64,000 bases of DNA. Source: Flavobacterium beibuense. Its GTDB lineage: Bacteria; Bacteroidota; Bacteroidia; Flavobacteriales; Flavobacteriaceae. The stretch spans positions 62,001-126,000 of the forward strand of contig NZ_JUIW01000003.1 of the NCBI RefSeq assembly GCF_004151245.1, read 5' to 3'. Positions 35,831 through 45,700 of this stretch are shown in pieces. The position numbers and the translations under genes were made by a program. The notes below the pieces were generated by a model. It had not been told where the DNA came from, searched no databases, and worked only from the letters and a program-made list of their open reading frames with translations. Position 1 is the first letter of the stretch; every line of letters begins with the position of its first letter.

Positions 35831-35918
35831 TTAATGTATCCTATTATTGGAGTGAACTAATAAATATTTTAGATAATTACACTGTTTTTCATCTAATATT
35901 GAGATGTCCTACTAGTAC

Positions 35919-36104
35919 GGGCAGAACCTGCCCCCGAGTTCCGAGGAAAGGGCGGCAAGAATGCGGTTGTGATACAACCGTTCATCTTGCCGATTGCACC
36001 TGAAATGGCAATCTCTTCAACGTCTGCCATCTTACCAACCTTTTTGAGTCTGTATTTTTAGCATCTCGAAAGTGCGTTGCCAATGCAATTGCGCAATGCT
36101 TTTT
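35919..36104. other. Hairpin-rich intergenic element (candidate ncRNA)
   Basis: In the gene-free stretch 35831-36331 there is a run of strong hairpins. 35919-35933 is GGGCAG/AAC/CTGCCC. 35953-35992 has an 8-bp outer stem CGGCAAGA/TCTTGCCG and a 7-bp inner stem CGGTTGT/ACAACCG around a 3-nt loop. 35992-36013 pairs GATTGC with GCAATC. At 36074-36104 a 7-bp stem (GCGTTGC/GCAATGC, one G-T pair) is followed by TTTTT, as in a terminator. Together they look like a structured transcript with its own end. It could also be the decayed end of a mobile element. Confidence 0.45.
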
Positions 36105-36289
36105 CGCTCCCTTCAGAGCTAAAAGGGCAAAATCCTGACTGAATAAGAAAGGTATTTGCCAGGGTGTCAGATAAACTTTATGCAGGTCCTAATAAAGTAA
36201 ATAAATATACTGTAATCGTCTCTTGAAACATATTAAGTACAAGCTGAACCCAGGTAAATATTGACTGGGAAAAATCCGATTGGCTATCC

Positions 36290-36297
36290 TAAATTTG
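36290..36297 (+). promoter_or_regulatory. -7 promoter box
   Basis: TAAATTTG matches the Bacteroidota -7 consensus TAnnTTTG and lies 35 nt before the start of the following gene. No clear -33 box at the right spacing is seen. Confidence 0.5.
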
Positions 36298-36331
36298 TAT
36301 AAGCGTAATACTAATTTAAAACCGTAAACGT

Positions 36332-36628
36332 ATGCTGACAACAAATGAAGTAGCCCAGGTGTTCGATACGATATTGAGCAGTCCGGGAATGAATGAAGCG
36401 GTGAGGATTGATCTTAGAATCTCCCGAAAAAATGTATTATTACTGAACCATATCATCGAGCGTGGTCTCTCCCTTAAGGGAGATGAAGGGAGCTTAAATC
36501 TCTTTGCCGCAGCATCGGGTGATACCCTGGAAGAATTAAAGACGCTTGCCAGTGATTGCCTTCAAAAGGCGGGCCTTGTGGAACTCAGTGAAAAGCTGGC
36601 GCAACTGAGCAGTGCCGGTAAAAAGTAA
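36332..36628 (+). CDS. Small conserved hypothetical protein
   Basis: Ninety-eight residues, soluble, helical (MLTTNEVAQVFDTILSSPGM; VLLLNHIIERGLSL; TLEELKTLASDCLQKAGLVE). I recognise no family. It has its own promoter box upstream and a strong terminator directly after, so it is a single-gene unit. Confidence 0.65.
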   Translation: MLTTNEVAQVFDTILSSPGMNEAVRIDLRISRKNVLLLNHIIERGLSLKGDEGSLNLFAAASGDTLEELKTLASDCLQKAGLVELSEKLAQLSSAGKK

Positions 36629-36636
36629 TCCTCTTC

Positions 36637-36672
36637 AATCGGAATAGCCTGACAGCCATTCCGATTTTTTTT
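36637..36672 (+). terminator. Intrinsic terminator
   Basis: A perfect 9-bp stem AATCGGAAT / ATTCCGATT (36637-36645 and 36658-36666) with a 12-nt loop, running into a T-tract. It closes the 98-residue gene. Confidence 0.85.
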
Positions 36673-36779
36673 GCACTTTTTTTTAAAATTTCTGCATCGT
36701 TTTAAAATGCGATCTATAACAGAACCGAACTAACTTGGCCTAGTGAATTTTTGGTTGTCTAACTTTATCATAACCTTAC

Positions 36780-38273
36780 ATGAAACTACGCCCACAACTA
36801 AATAACAGCCTGATCCAGATAGCCTCTTATCTCTATGTGCTCTTATTCGTTTATGCTTCTGTAAGCAAGATACTTGATTTCGAAAACTTTCAGGTACAGC
36901 TTGGCCAGTCTCCGTTGCTCAGCGCTTTCGCGGGATTTCTAGCTTATGCGGTGGTAGTGGGGGAGCTCGGCATCTCATGCCTTCTGGTAATTCCAGAGCT
37001 CAGGATGTCGGGGCTGTACCTCTCTGTTGCACTGATGGCCATGTTCACTACTTACATCATAATTATCCTGAATTTCAGTTCCTTTATCCCCTGCTCGTGC
37101 GGCGGTGTCCTGGAACATCTGGGTTGGAGGGAACACCTTATTTTCAATCTCGTCTTTATTGTTTTTGGGGTTGTTGCAATTGTGCTTTCAGGCATAGATA
37201 AAACTAAAACGGTTTTGTTGATCTGCACGCTGGTTGCCGCACCGTCAATTATAGGATTGTTGTATCTAAGGTCCGAAGAAATCATGAGCCAGGAGAATCC
37301 CTTTATACGAAGATTCCAGATGTTTGCATTATCGGAAAGGCAAAGCACCGACCTTGAAAATTCTTCATTTTATTTTGCGGGCAGCGATGACGGTCAGATC
37401 TACCTGGGCAACCACTCCGCGCCATTACACATCATCGCCTTTGATCCTGGACTAAAGGAGAAAAAGCATTACACTATTACTTTAGATAACGACAAATATC
37501 CATTTCGCTCGGCGGAGATCCGAATTGCCGCGCCTTATTTCTATCTCTATGACGGCCTGATACCGATAGTGTATAAGGGAAGGATAGGGGAGTGGAAAGC
37601 AGAGACTGTCTACCAGGGAAATCATTATTTTACAAAGGGTATCGCCGTGGATTCCCTGCGGTTTGCCATAAGGGGACAAAAGCCACAGACCGGCGAACAT
37701 ATATTAGGGAAATTAGGAGTGGGCGATACACCTAACATTACTTATGCTCCTGATCTACTGGAAAAGCAAATCGATGGGATTTTTGATACCGATGGTACAT
37801 TTTGCTACAGCGAAGGGCTCAAAAGATTTGTCTATACCTATCATTATCGCAATCAGTTTATCGTAAGCGATAAGGATCTTTCGTTGCTCTACAGAGGCCA
37901 CACCATTGACACCACTACAAAAGCCCGGCTGAAAGTCGTACACCTGAAAAAATCAGGGGATACTAAGCTCGCTGCCCCTCCCTATATGGTAAACAGGAAT
38001 ACAACTTTATACAATAATCTGCTGTTTGTCAATTCCGAGCTCATAGGAAGGTTTGAGGAGCGCAGCGTCCGGGAATACGCCAAGGTAATTGACGTGTATG
38101 ATATCCTTAGCAACCAATATAAATTCAGCTTCTATCTTTATGGTAACGACAAGTATAAACCTAAAGAATTCATAGCTACAAAACACGGCTTCTACAGCAT
38201 TATCAATCAGGAATTGAATCACTATAACTATGGCAAACCCACACTTAAAAGCATGGTAAACAATACTAAATAA
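36780..38273 (+). CDS. MauE/DoxX-like membrane protein with C-terminal extracytoplasmic domain
   Basis: A 497-residue protein. The first 160 residues carry a MauE/DoxX-type four-helix membrane domain (IASYLYVLLFVYASVSKILD; AFAGFLAYAVVVGELGISCL; LNFSSFIPCSCGGVLEHLGW) with a Cys pair CSCGG near 103-107, and a further helix follows. The remaining 330 residues look extracytoplasmic and repeat-like, with many beta strands. MauE relatives act in redox or disulfide maturation of periplasmic proteins. The next gene, 75 nt on, encodes a small exported Cys-containing peptide that is the likely partner. Confidence 0.75.
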   Translation: MKLRPQLNNSLIQIASYLYVLLFVYASVSKILDFENFQVQLGQSPLLSAFAGFLAYAVVVGELGISCLLVIPELRMSGLYLSVALMAMFTTYIIIILNFSSFIPCSCGGVLEHLGWREHLIFNLVFIVFGVVAIVLSGIDKTKTVLLICTLVAAPSIIGLLYLRSEEIMSQENPFIRRFQMFALSERQSTDLENSSFYFAGSDDGQIYLGNHSAPLHIIAFDPGLKEKKHYTITLDNDKYPFRSAEIRIAAPYFYLYDGLIPIVYKGRIGEWKAETVYQGNHYFTKGIAVDSLRFAIRGQKPQTGEHILGKLGVGDTPNITYAPDLLEKQIDGIFDTDGTFCYSEGLKRFVYTYHYRNQFIVSDKDLSLLYRGHTIDTTTKARLKVVHLKKSGDTKLAAPPYMVNRNTTLYNNLLFVNSELIGRFEERSVREYAKVIDVYDILSNQYKFSFYLYGNDKYKPKEFIATKHGFYSIINQELNHYNYGKPTLKSMVNNTK

Positions 38274-38348
38274 GCTATCGGCCGAGTGCAGGGGCAAGAC
38301 CGAAAACCTGTAAAAAGAGTAGGTCACCAACTTTAAATTTAATAAATT

Positions 38349-38636
38349 ATGAAAACAATCATCAAAGCTATGGTGCTGCCTGTCGCAGCGTTCGCCCTGG
38401 CAAGCGCGGGAGCGGTAAGCACCAGCGATTCAACAGTAAGCAAAACGGCAAAACCGCTAATAACAGCTTACATCCATGACCCGCTTGAAAGCAGCTGTAA
38501 GGCTGTTAGCGTAAACTGTAATACCATCTCGGGACCAACCTGTACCTACAGCGTTGGAGGGAATACCTGGACTGCATACAGGAGACTCTCAGATCAATCA
38601 CCATGTACGCTTCCATTATTTATGGATCAGCCATAA
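38349..38636 (+). CDS. DUF6520-type small secreted Cys-containing protein
   Basis: Ninety-five residues: a signal peptide (MKTIIKAMVLPVAAFALASA), a short linker, then a mature part with four cysteines (SSCKAVSVNC, GPTCTYSV, SPCTLPLF). I recognise the layout as DUF6520, a small exported protein family of Bacteroidota often found next to MauE-like and SusC/SusD genes. Function unknown. Disulfides could be set by the upstream MauE-like protein (inference). An 11-bp hairpin lies 21 nt downstream. Confidence 0.75.
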   Translation: MKTIIKAMVLPVAAFALASAGAVSTSDSTVSKTAKPLITAYIHDPLESSCKAVSVNCNTISGPTCTYSVGGNTWTAYRRLSDQSPCTLPLFMDQP

Positions 38637-38651
38637 AGTGTTGCACTTATT

Positions 38652-38685
38652 AAAAAAGAATGCAGTCCTTTTAGGGACTGCATTC
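38652..38685 (-). terminator. Terminator of the susC-susD-S9 operon, shared hairpin
   Basis: A perfect 11-bp stem GAATGCAGTCC / GGACTGCATTC (38658-38668 and 38675-38685) with a 6-nt loop. On the minus strand it is followed by six T, so it ends the leftward operon. The plus strand lacks a T-run but the hairpin also follows the DUF6520 gene, so it may serve both sides. Confidence 0.85.
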
Positions 38686-38697
38686 GTGCGTAAAAAC

Positions 38698-41313
38698 TTA
38701 TCTCAGACCTTTGGCAATCCATTGGTGAGTCCTGTCATCTTTTAGAAAATAAGCGAACCATTCCCGAATGCGGACAGTAAGGTCTTCCTGCATCAATTTG
38801 TTCCTTATCACATGGCTCTCTTTAGGATAGGCCAGGAATATATTCTGTTTGTTGAGGCGCCTAAGGGCGATATGCATAGCAATGCTTTGGCTTATCTTAA
38901 CGGTCGAATCATCCTTGCCTGACCATAACAGCAGGGGTGTCCGGATAGCAGCAGCATGAACGATCGGAGAGTTGTCCGCATAAGCCTGATGGTCTTCAAA
39001 AAAGGATTTGCCCATCCGGTATTGCTGGTTCTCGAAACGCCATGCCTCAGGTTCTCCGATATCTTCCCCAATACTGAAATACGTCCCTGTCACATCGCTG
39101 ACCCCGGCACCACTGACTGCTGCTGCAAATATGTCGCTCTTCGTTACGGTGATGTTGGTTTCATACCCTCCAAATGAGTGTCCTATCAGCCCAATCTTTG
39201 TCCGGTCAATACTTCCTGTTTCAAGAGCGGCAGCTACTGCGGCGGAAATGCAGTCTGTTGCCGATTCGCCGGGGCTGCCGATGGTATAATTTATGTCCGG
39301 CATAAGCACAAAGTAGCCATCCAGGGTATAGTTGGCAGTATTGAAACCATCTTCATTATGCATCGACGGATTCTTATACTGATGTAGCCTTTGAGAGAGT
39401 GATTCGTAGATAAAGACAATCATGGGATACTTGGTTCCCTGCATATACCCTGCCGGATAGAACAGGGCCGCGTTCAATTTATTTCCTTTGCCATCGGAGT
39501 AACGGACAAGTTCGGACCGTCCCCATTCGTATTGCTTTTGATGTGCATTAGAATAGTGTATTATCTTTCTCTCATTGGTTTTAGCGGATATAAAAACCAG
39601 ACGGGGTGCAGCCTCAAAGGATTGCTCCCTGAAAATAAGGTTCCCCCCACAATCGCCGCTTATCTGGTCATTCCATGTGTTTTCGGAACAAAGGTTTACA
39701 AGAGCAGCATCTTTTTTCCACAGGCAATATCGCCTTGTGGCCTTTGCGTTATCATATGCAACAAGGACCATCCTGTTAGTGTTAACAGCTTTGCCGGTCA
39801 GGTTAAGTTCTAACCGAAAAACCATATTGTGTTCCCTGCCATTGGTAATCCTGTGTGCCTTTCCACTATGTACATTGATAAACCAGATATCGAATTTGTC
39901 ATAGAGCAATAGCCCGTTACCATCTTCAGACCATCCGGCAACACCGTAAGGTATGACCGGTGGGATGTGGTTTTCTCCCCCGGTGTCCCATTTCGTATCG
40001 ATGCCCAAAGTCAGATTTCGATGTACCTGCTTTGCAGGATCATAAAGGTGCCAGTCCTCTCCCGTGTAATAGGCCAGCAGATCCGAGACCGGTGACAGGC
40101 TGATCATTGAGGGATCTGAAGACTGTTTTTCCAGCATGACTGTTTGGCTTTTGTCTTTTATAGAAATGATATGATAGTCTTTTTCAGGATAAAATTTATA
40201 ATTGACGGGATAGGAATTTGAACCTGTTGCGATGGCGTAGTTTTCCCTGCCTGTCAGCCCTACCTGCGTCATCCCTTTAGTGGTAATCCTGTTTACCATT
40301 CCAAGGTTCGGGTACCAGACATAACGGACTGCATTATTTTGGAAACCTTCAATCCACTTTGCCGTCGGATATAGAAGCGGTGTATTGCTATACCATATCT
40401 CAGGGCTGTCGCTCACAGGACCTCCGGCAATGTCCCTGTTGCTCCGCCCATCCGCTGAAAAGAAAACCTTATCCCCATCGCTGGATAGTACCAACCCACC
40501 TTCGATGTCAATCCTTCTCCCTGCTGGCTGGAGCTTATCACCAATATTGCATTCCTTCAGATTATTTTGACTGCGATTATAACAGCAGATTTTAGAGAAC
40601 ACAGCTTCACTTTTAGCTACGCTTTTCACAAAAGCCACTGACGATCCATCCTTCTGCCATGCCAATGAAGTGTACCTATATGCTCCCGATGCAATTTCCA
40701 TGGCAGACAAGGTATCCAGATCAACAACCCATACTTCAAAGTGCGGACCCTTTTTCACGATGTAGGCCATCGCATTCTTATCCGGGCTGATACTGTATTC
40801 GACCACATCAGTAATCTCGCGCAGCACCACTCCTTTACGATCCCTTATGAACATCGTAGCCGGGCTTCCCGAAGTGGCAGAGGAGGTCACGATATACCTT
40901 TTGTTGTTGACGGCATCAAGCCATTGTACCCCATTGAGCCTTATTCTTCTCGAATCCGAAAGCGATATGATCTCATAGCAGAAAGGAGATTGGCGATAGG
41001 CAAAATGGGAATCGCCTATAAATCTGCCCTCTGTGCCATTGGGAAGCAGGAATTTTTTTGCCTTGCTGCTGTTCGTTACAAAAAGGGTATCGGCGTTCTC
41101 GTAAACCATCCTGAAGCTGACCCAGTCCGCCTGTTCGGCGACATCTACAGTATGCAGTGTGCCCCATTTGCCATAATCTTTCTCCGTAACCTTTTTTTTA
41201 GTGCCTCCCTGCCCAAAACAGGGCAGGGACAGCACATTAAAAAGAAGCAAAAAACTAACTGCAAAATAAATCGAAGCCCCTTTATCGGTATTGTTTTTCT
41301 TGCTCTTATTCAT
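38698..41313 (-). CDS. S9-family (prolyl oligopeptidase-like) peptidase
   Basis: An 871-residue secreted protein: signal segment near 15-35 (IYFAVSFLLLFNVLSLPCFG), a beta-propeller region (about 60-600) and a C-terminal alpha/beta-hydrolase catalytic domain. The nucleophile is in GLIGHSFGGYE, the Asp in SGKDDSTVK and the His in PKESHVIR. S9 peptidases cut short peptides. It is the last gene of a susC-susD operon (10 nt gap), so it probably trims peptides brought to or through the outer membrane pair. Confidence 0.87.
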   Translation of the reverse strand: MNKSKKNNTDKGASIYFAVSFLLLFNVLSLPCFGQGGTKKKVTEKDYGKWGTLHTVDVAEQADWVSFRMVYENADTLFVTNSSKAKKFLLPNGTEGRFIGDSHFAYRQSPFCYEIISLSDSRRIRLNGVQWLDAVNNKRYIVTSSATSGSPATMFIRDRKGVVLREITDVVEYSISPDKNAMAYIVKKGPHFEVWVVDLDTLSAMEIASGAYRYTSLAWQKDGSSVAFVKSVAKSEAVFSKICCYNRSQNNLKECNIGDKLQPAGRRIDIEGGLVLSSDGDKVFFSADGRSNRDIAGGPVSDSPEIWYSNTPLLYPTAKWIEGFQNNAVRYVWYPNLGMVNRITTKGMTQVGLTGRENYAIATGSNSYPVNYKFYPEKDYHIISIKDKSQTVMLEKQSSDPSMISLSPVSDLLAYYTGEDWHLYDPAKQVHRNLTLGIDTKWDTGGENHIPPVIPYGVAGWSEDGNGLLLYDKFDIWFINVHSGKAHRITNGREHNMVFRLELNLTGKAVNTNRMVLVAYDNAKATRRYCLWKKDAALVNLCSENTWNDQISGDCGGNLIFREQSFEAAPRLVFISAKTNERKIIHYSNAHQKQYEWGRSELVRYSDGKGNKLNAALFYPAGYMQGTKYPMIVFIYESLSQRLHQYKNPSMHNEDGFNTANYTLDGYFVLMPDINYTIGSPGESATDCISAAVAAALETGSIDRTKIGLIGHSFGGYETNITVTKSDIFAAAVSGAGVSDVTGTYFSIGEDIGEPEAWRFENQQYRMGKSFFEDHQAYADNSPIVHAAAIRTPLLLWSGKDDSTVKISQSIAMHIALRRLNKQNIFLAYPKESHVIRNKLMQEDLTVRIREWFAYFLKDDRTHQWIAKGLR

Positions 41314-41323
41314 CGCAATAGTA

Positions 41324-42736
41324 TTAGTAACCCGGATTTTGCGGATTCAGGTTAGGATTGGCGAGAAGTTCCTGTCCGGGAAGCGGCCAAAGCCTGTCGT
41401 TGGTATCCCAACCCGGTTTCGTGAGCGATAGCACTGCGTCCAGCATTCCAAAACGCCTGAGATCCATAAAGCGGTGCCCGAATTCGGTAAATAGTTCCCA
41501 TTGGCGCTCTTTCAGAATAGCCGTCAATACATCCTGCTGAGAAATTGCGGTTGTACCGGCCAGTCCGGCCCTGGCACGTATGATATCCAAGTCCTCCTTT
41601 GCACCGATAAGATCGCCCTGCCTGGCACGTGCCTCGGCCCTGATCAGGTACTGTTCTCCCAGACGCAATACAATGGAATATTCCGTTGAACTACCCACAA
41701 CGGCCCTCATCCTGTACTTAAAAGGGTGATACCATACAGAACTGCCGTCAGTTATCTCCCGTATCCAATGCTGCCTCCTGAGGTCCCCTGTCTCGAAGGC
41801 GTTAACAAAACTTTCCTTCAGTGCTACTACGGGAGGCGGGCCCTGATTAAAAATGAAAAGATTTCCTTCATTGGTATTGTTTCCTTCTGCTGCAGGACTG
41901 AATTGCCAAATCGTTCCCGGATTTTCCTTCAAAAATGCCATATCCGGATCATTTTCGAGTACATAGGAGGGATCATTGATGATCGCCGAGGCGCTGTCAG
42001 CGGCTTCACCCCACCGTCCATTGTACAGGTATACCCTTGCCAGCAGGGCAGTAGCCGTCGCCTTAAGCGGGCGTACCCTCTCCCATGAGAAATCCTCCTG
42101 CGGCAATAATTCGTGCGCCTGGTTCAGATCATTAATTATTGATTGATATACCTCTGCCGTAGGCAGTTTCGATACCCTGCTGTTAGCCAGGTAGTCGGTC
42201 CCGGTCACATAAGGAATGTCCCCGTAAAGGTTTACAAGATAAAAGTGCATCAGAGCCCTTATAAACAAGGCTTCACCAAGGAAATGATCCTTATCCCCGG
42301 AAGCCAAAGCAGATTTCGGAATACCCTCAGCAACGGCATTGGCCGCGTAAATGATATTGTAACTGCTGTTCCAGAGATCCCTTACAGGTGTGGCCTCCGC
42401 ATAGAGGGAATTCGTATAAAAATTATTGGCTCCGATATCCTGATAAAAATCGAGTTCATCGGCATATAGGCCGAGGCTGCAGGAGATCCCACCTATTTGG
42501 CCCGTCATCAGTCCTGAATCGCGCATTTTGCCGTAGATGCCAACGATCACCGCATTTGCCGTTGTTTTATCATCAAAAACTACATCGCCTGTAAGTTGTG
42601 AGTTGGGCGGATCCACCTGAACGAAATCATCACAGGACACCAGCGTGATACCCGCAATAAGAATCCACAGGGTCAAGGAAACAGTCCCGGCTATCCGTGC
42701 GGTCCTGTTTGTGCTTATCAAATAGTTTGTCTTCAT
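41324..42736 (-). CDS. SusD/RagB-family outer-membrane lipoprotein
   Basis: A 470-residue protein with a lipoprotein signal (LWILIAGITLVSC lipobox) and SusD features: TAVIVGIYGKMRDSG-like start of the TPR region, LGEALFIRALMHFYLVNLYG, then PTAEVYQSIINDL and a C-terminal GDLIGAKEDLDIIRARAGL, ending FGHRFMDLRRFG. SusD proteins cap the SusC transporter and capture the substrate. With an S9 peptidase beside it, a peptide substrate is more likely than a glycan. Sits between susC and the peptidase gene. Confidence 0.92.
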   Translation of the reverse strand: MKTNYLISTNRTARIAGTVSLTLWILIAGITLVSCDDFVQVDPPNSQLTGDVVFDDKTTANAVIVGIYGKMRDSGLMTGQIGGISCSLGLYADELDFYQDIGANNFYTNSLYAEATPVRDLWNSSYNIIYAANAVAEGIPKSALASGDKDHFLGEALFIRALMHFYLVNLYGDIPYVTGTDYLANSRVSKLPTAEVYQSIINDLNQAHELLPQEDFSWERVRPLKATATALLARVYLYNGRWGEAADSASAIINDPSYVLENDPDMAFLKENPGTIWQFSPAAEGNNTNEGNLFIFNQGPPPVVALKESFVNAFETGDLRRQHWIREITDGSSVWYHPFKYRMRAVVGSSTEYSIVLRLGEQYLIRAEARARQGDLIGAKEDLDIIRARAGLAGTTAISQQDVLTAILKERQWELFTEFGHRFMDLRRFGMLDAVLSLTKPGWDTNDRLWPLPGQELLANPNLNPQNPGY

Positions 42737-42747
42737 AAGTTAGCTTT

Positions 42748-45700
42748 TTAAAATGTTAATTGCGCACCGAGGGAGTAAATTTTCAAAGGAGGGAGGTAAC
42801 CGGCATATTTGAATTCGGGATCGCCTCCCTCATAAGGGGTGAAAGTCAACAGGTTCTGTCCCTGGAAGAAGAGCCTGCATCGGATGCCTCCAAGAGCCTC
42901 TGATGGCAGATTATAGCTCAATGCTATATTTTTAAGGCGGATGTAAGACCCGTCAACGATAACGGCGTCGCTTGCCGCATACTGATAATACCCAGCTACA
43001 GCCGCGCTGTTGGCACCGGTAGTAGTTATCTGCTGTGGACCTTTGTCCCCTGACTGCTGCCAAAAGACCTGACCCGAAGGCTGATTGTAGGGCAGGCCGG
43101 CGGCGGAACTCGGGATATAGTCATAGTTCTTCTGTTTGGTGAACTGGAACAGGAAGTCAAGCTTCCAGTTCTTATAGCTCAACTGGTTTTGGAAACCCCC
43201 AAAGAATTTAGGGGTAAGGTCAGCGATAACCTGCTTATCATTGGCAGCGGTAATCGCCCCGTCACCGTCAAAGTCCTGTACCTGATACACCCCGGTCTGC
43301 TCATTCAGTCCGGTATAATGGTACAGGCGTGCTATATTGAGGGATTGGCCAATGATATAGGTATTGGCATAAGGAGAGGATTCAAGCCCCGGAAATTCGA
43401 TCAGTTTGTTTCGTGCTATCGTCAGGTTCAGGCTGGATGTCCAGTTGAAATCCTTAGTTTCAACATTGGTTGTACCTAAAGTGAATTCAAATCCCGTATT
43501 CTGCACTGTAGCGGCAAGGTTGGCATTCACCGAAGCGAATCCTGTGGTACCCGGTAAAGGAATACCTACCAGTTGGTTGGAAGAGCGGTTGCGGTAATGG
43601 GCTACCGAGAGACTGACCCTGTTTTTCAAAAAGCCCATCTCTAGGCCCATTTCCAGCTTCTTGTTCACTTCCCAGCTAAAGTCAGGATTGTAAAGGCGTT
43701 GCGGTGTAAGCCCGATCACACCCTGATACGCTATCCCTGAAGAAGCATAAGAGTTCAGGAACTGGTAATCGCCGATCTGGTCATTTCCGGTGGTACCATA
43801 ACTGGCACGCAGTTTCCCAAAGCTGAGCACTTTGCTCCCGTTTAGAAAGGCTTCGTTAGAGAACAGCCATGCCATACCTACAGCACCAAAGCTGGCAAAC
43901 TGTTTGCCGGGGCCAAAGCGGCTTGAACCGTCCCTTCTCCCAGTTAGATTAATAATATAACGGTCCTGCCAGTTGTAGTTCAGCCTCCCGAAGAATGCCT
44001 GATAGCGATACACGGCCTCATCATTGGCTGTAGTAAATACGGCACCGGCAGAGGCAAGGTCATAAATGAGGCTGTTGCTGGAGAATCCGTATCCTATCTG
44101 GTAGAGCCTTTTCGATTGCTGCTGTTGGGCCGTTGCCCCTGCAAGCACATCCAATACGCCGCCTGCCATATCCTTTTTCCAATGCAGCTGCGGCTCGGCA
44201 ATCCATGACTTGCGGCTCGTCAGGTTAGTAAGCAATAAAGACTCGCTGCTGCCTATCCCGTAGGCCGGATTATACATGGTAGAGGGCATAATACGCTCCT
44301 CGTTGTTGCTCAGGTCCGTAAACCCAAGATTCAGCTTGACCTCAAAGTCCCTGAAAAGCTCGTAGCTCATGAGCGTATTGGCCAAGAGGTCGTTGGTCTT
44401 GATAGATGCCTTACTCTCCAGAGCCGCCAACGGATTCTCGAAAGTACCATCCTCCCAGTTGAGGCTTCCGTCCTCGTTATATAGTTTGGGTGCATTAGGC
44501 GCAAGCTTACGGGAAATAGCCGTAAGGTCTGTAGAAGGCAGGTTGTTGTCCTGACTGGTATAGTTGGCTGTAACCGCAAGCCTGAACTTATTATCCTGCG
44601 AGCGGTGATTCATGTTGAAATGCGCCGCACCCTTATCGTACCTGAAATCCCCCGGTGTTACCGTAGTCTCACTGCGGTAGGTTCCGCTAAGCAGGTACTG
44701 GGTATTTTCCGATCCTCCCGACAAAGATAACTGCGCTGAGGTTATATGGGCTGTCCCACCGATAAGCTCTTTCTGCCAGTCGGTATTCCTGTTTTGATCC
44801 CACGTACCGTTGATGTCATAAGCAAAATCAGGATAGGTGTCGATGCCATCATTGGCGAAAGCCTGACGACGCATCTCCAGATATTCAGGCGTCTGCATCA
44901 GGTCAATCATTTTTGTTACCTTACCAATAGCGGTAGAGGCAAGGACATTCACCGATGTCTTCCCAATCTTTCCCTTTTTGGTTGTGATCAATACCACACC
45001 ATTAGCACCCCGCGAACCATAGATGGACGTAGCATCAGCATCCTTTAGCACTTCAATACTTTCGATATCCGAAGGATTGATGCTGTTAAGGGGAGAGGTA
45101 AAGCTGGCAGTCGATGTTGAGGTATCGGGCGATCCGATGGTTTCGGAGGAGTAGGGTACCCCATCGATGACATAGAGCGGCTGGTTGCCATCCCTGCGAA
45201 GGCTGTTTATACCACGGATCTTTATCTGGAAACTGCCTCCAGGGGAGCCTCCATCCTGTATGATATCCACACCCGCCATACGTCCCTGCATGGTCGCAAG
45301 CACATTGGTCACCGGCTGATCCCCTATATCCTTGGAAGTAATCCGAGAAATGCTTCCGGTACGCTGCTTGTCTTTCACCGTATAATATCCCGTATTGATC
45401 ACCACCTCTTCAAGGCCAGAGCTCTCAGGTTCCATCACGACATTTATCGCACCTGAGGATACCGTTTTTTCTACCCGCTTAAAGCCAATAAAGGAAAAGA
45501 TAAGGGTGTCGCCAGCCGAAGCTGCGATGGTATAATTTCCGTTCGTATCGGAGTTCACGGCTATGTTCTTGCCTTTTACGGCAATTATAACACCCGGCAG
45601 CGGCCCAGAGGCATCTGTAACGGTACCGTGTACCTGCTGCTGGAAAAAATAGGTACCTGTGGAAGCCAAAACAGTGTTGGCTCGGGCAGGGCACCATAGA

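Noticed and set aside
35919..36104. Hairpin array read as a retron msr-msd
   Set aside because: No reverse transcriptase gene exists nearby or anywhere in the window, and no branching-G/inverted a1-a2 layout could be shown.
40741..41355. 204-codon plus-strand open frame
   Set aside because: Antisense to the S9 peptidase gene with no domain pattern; not supported.
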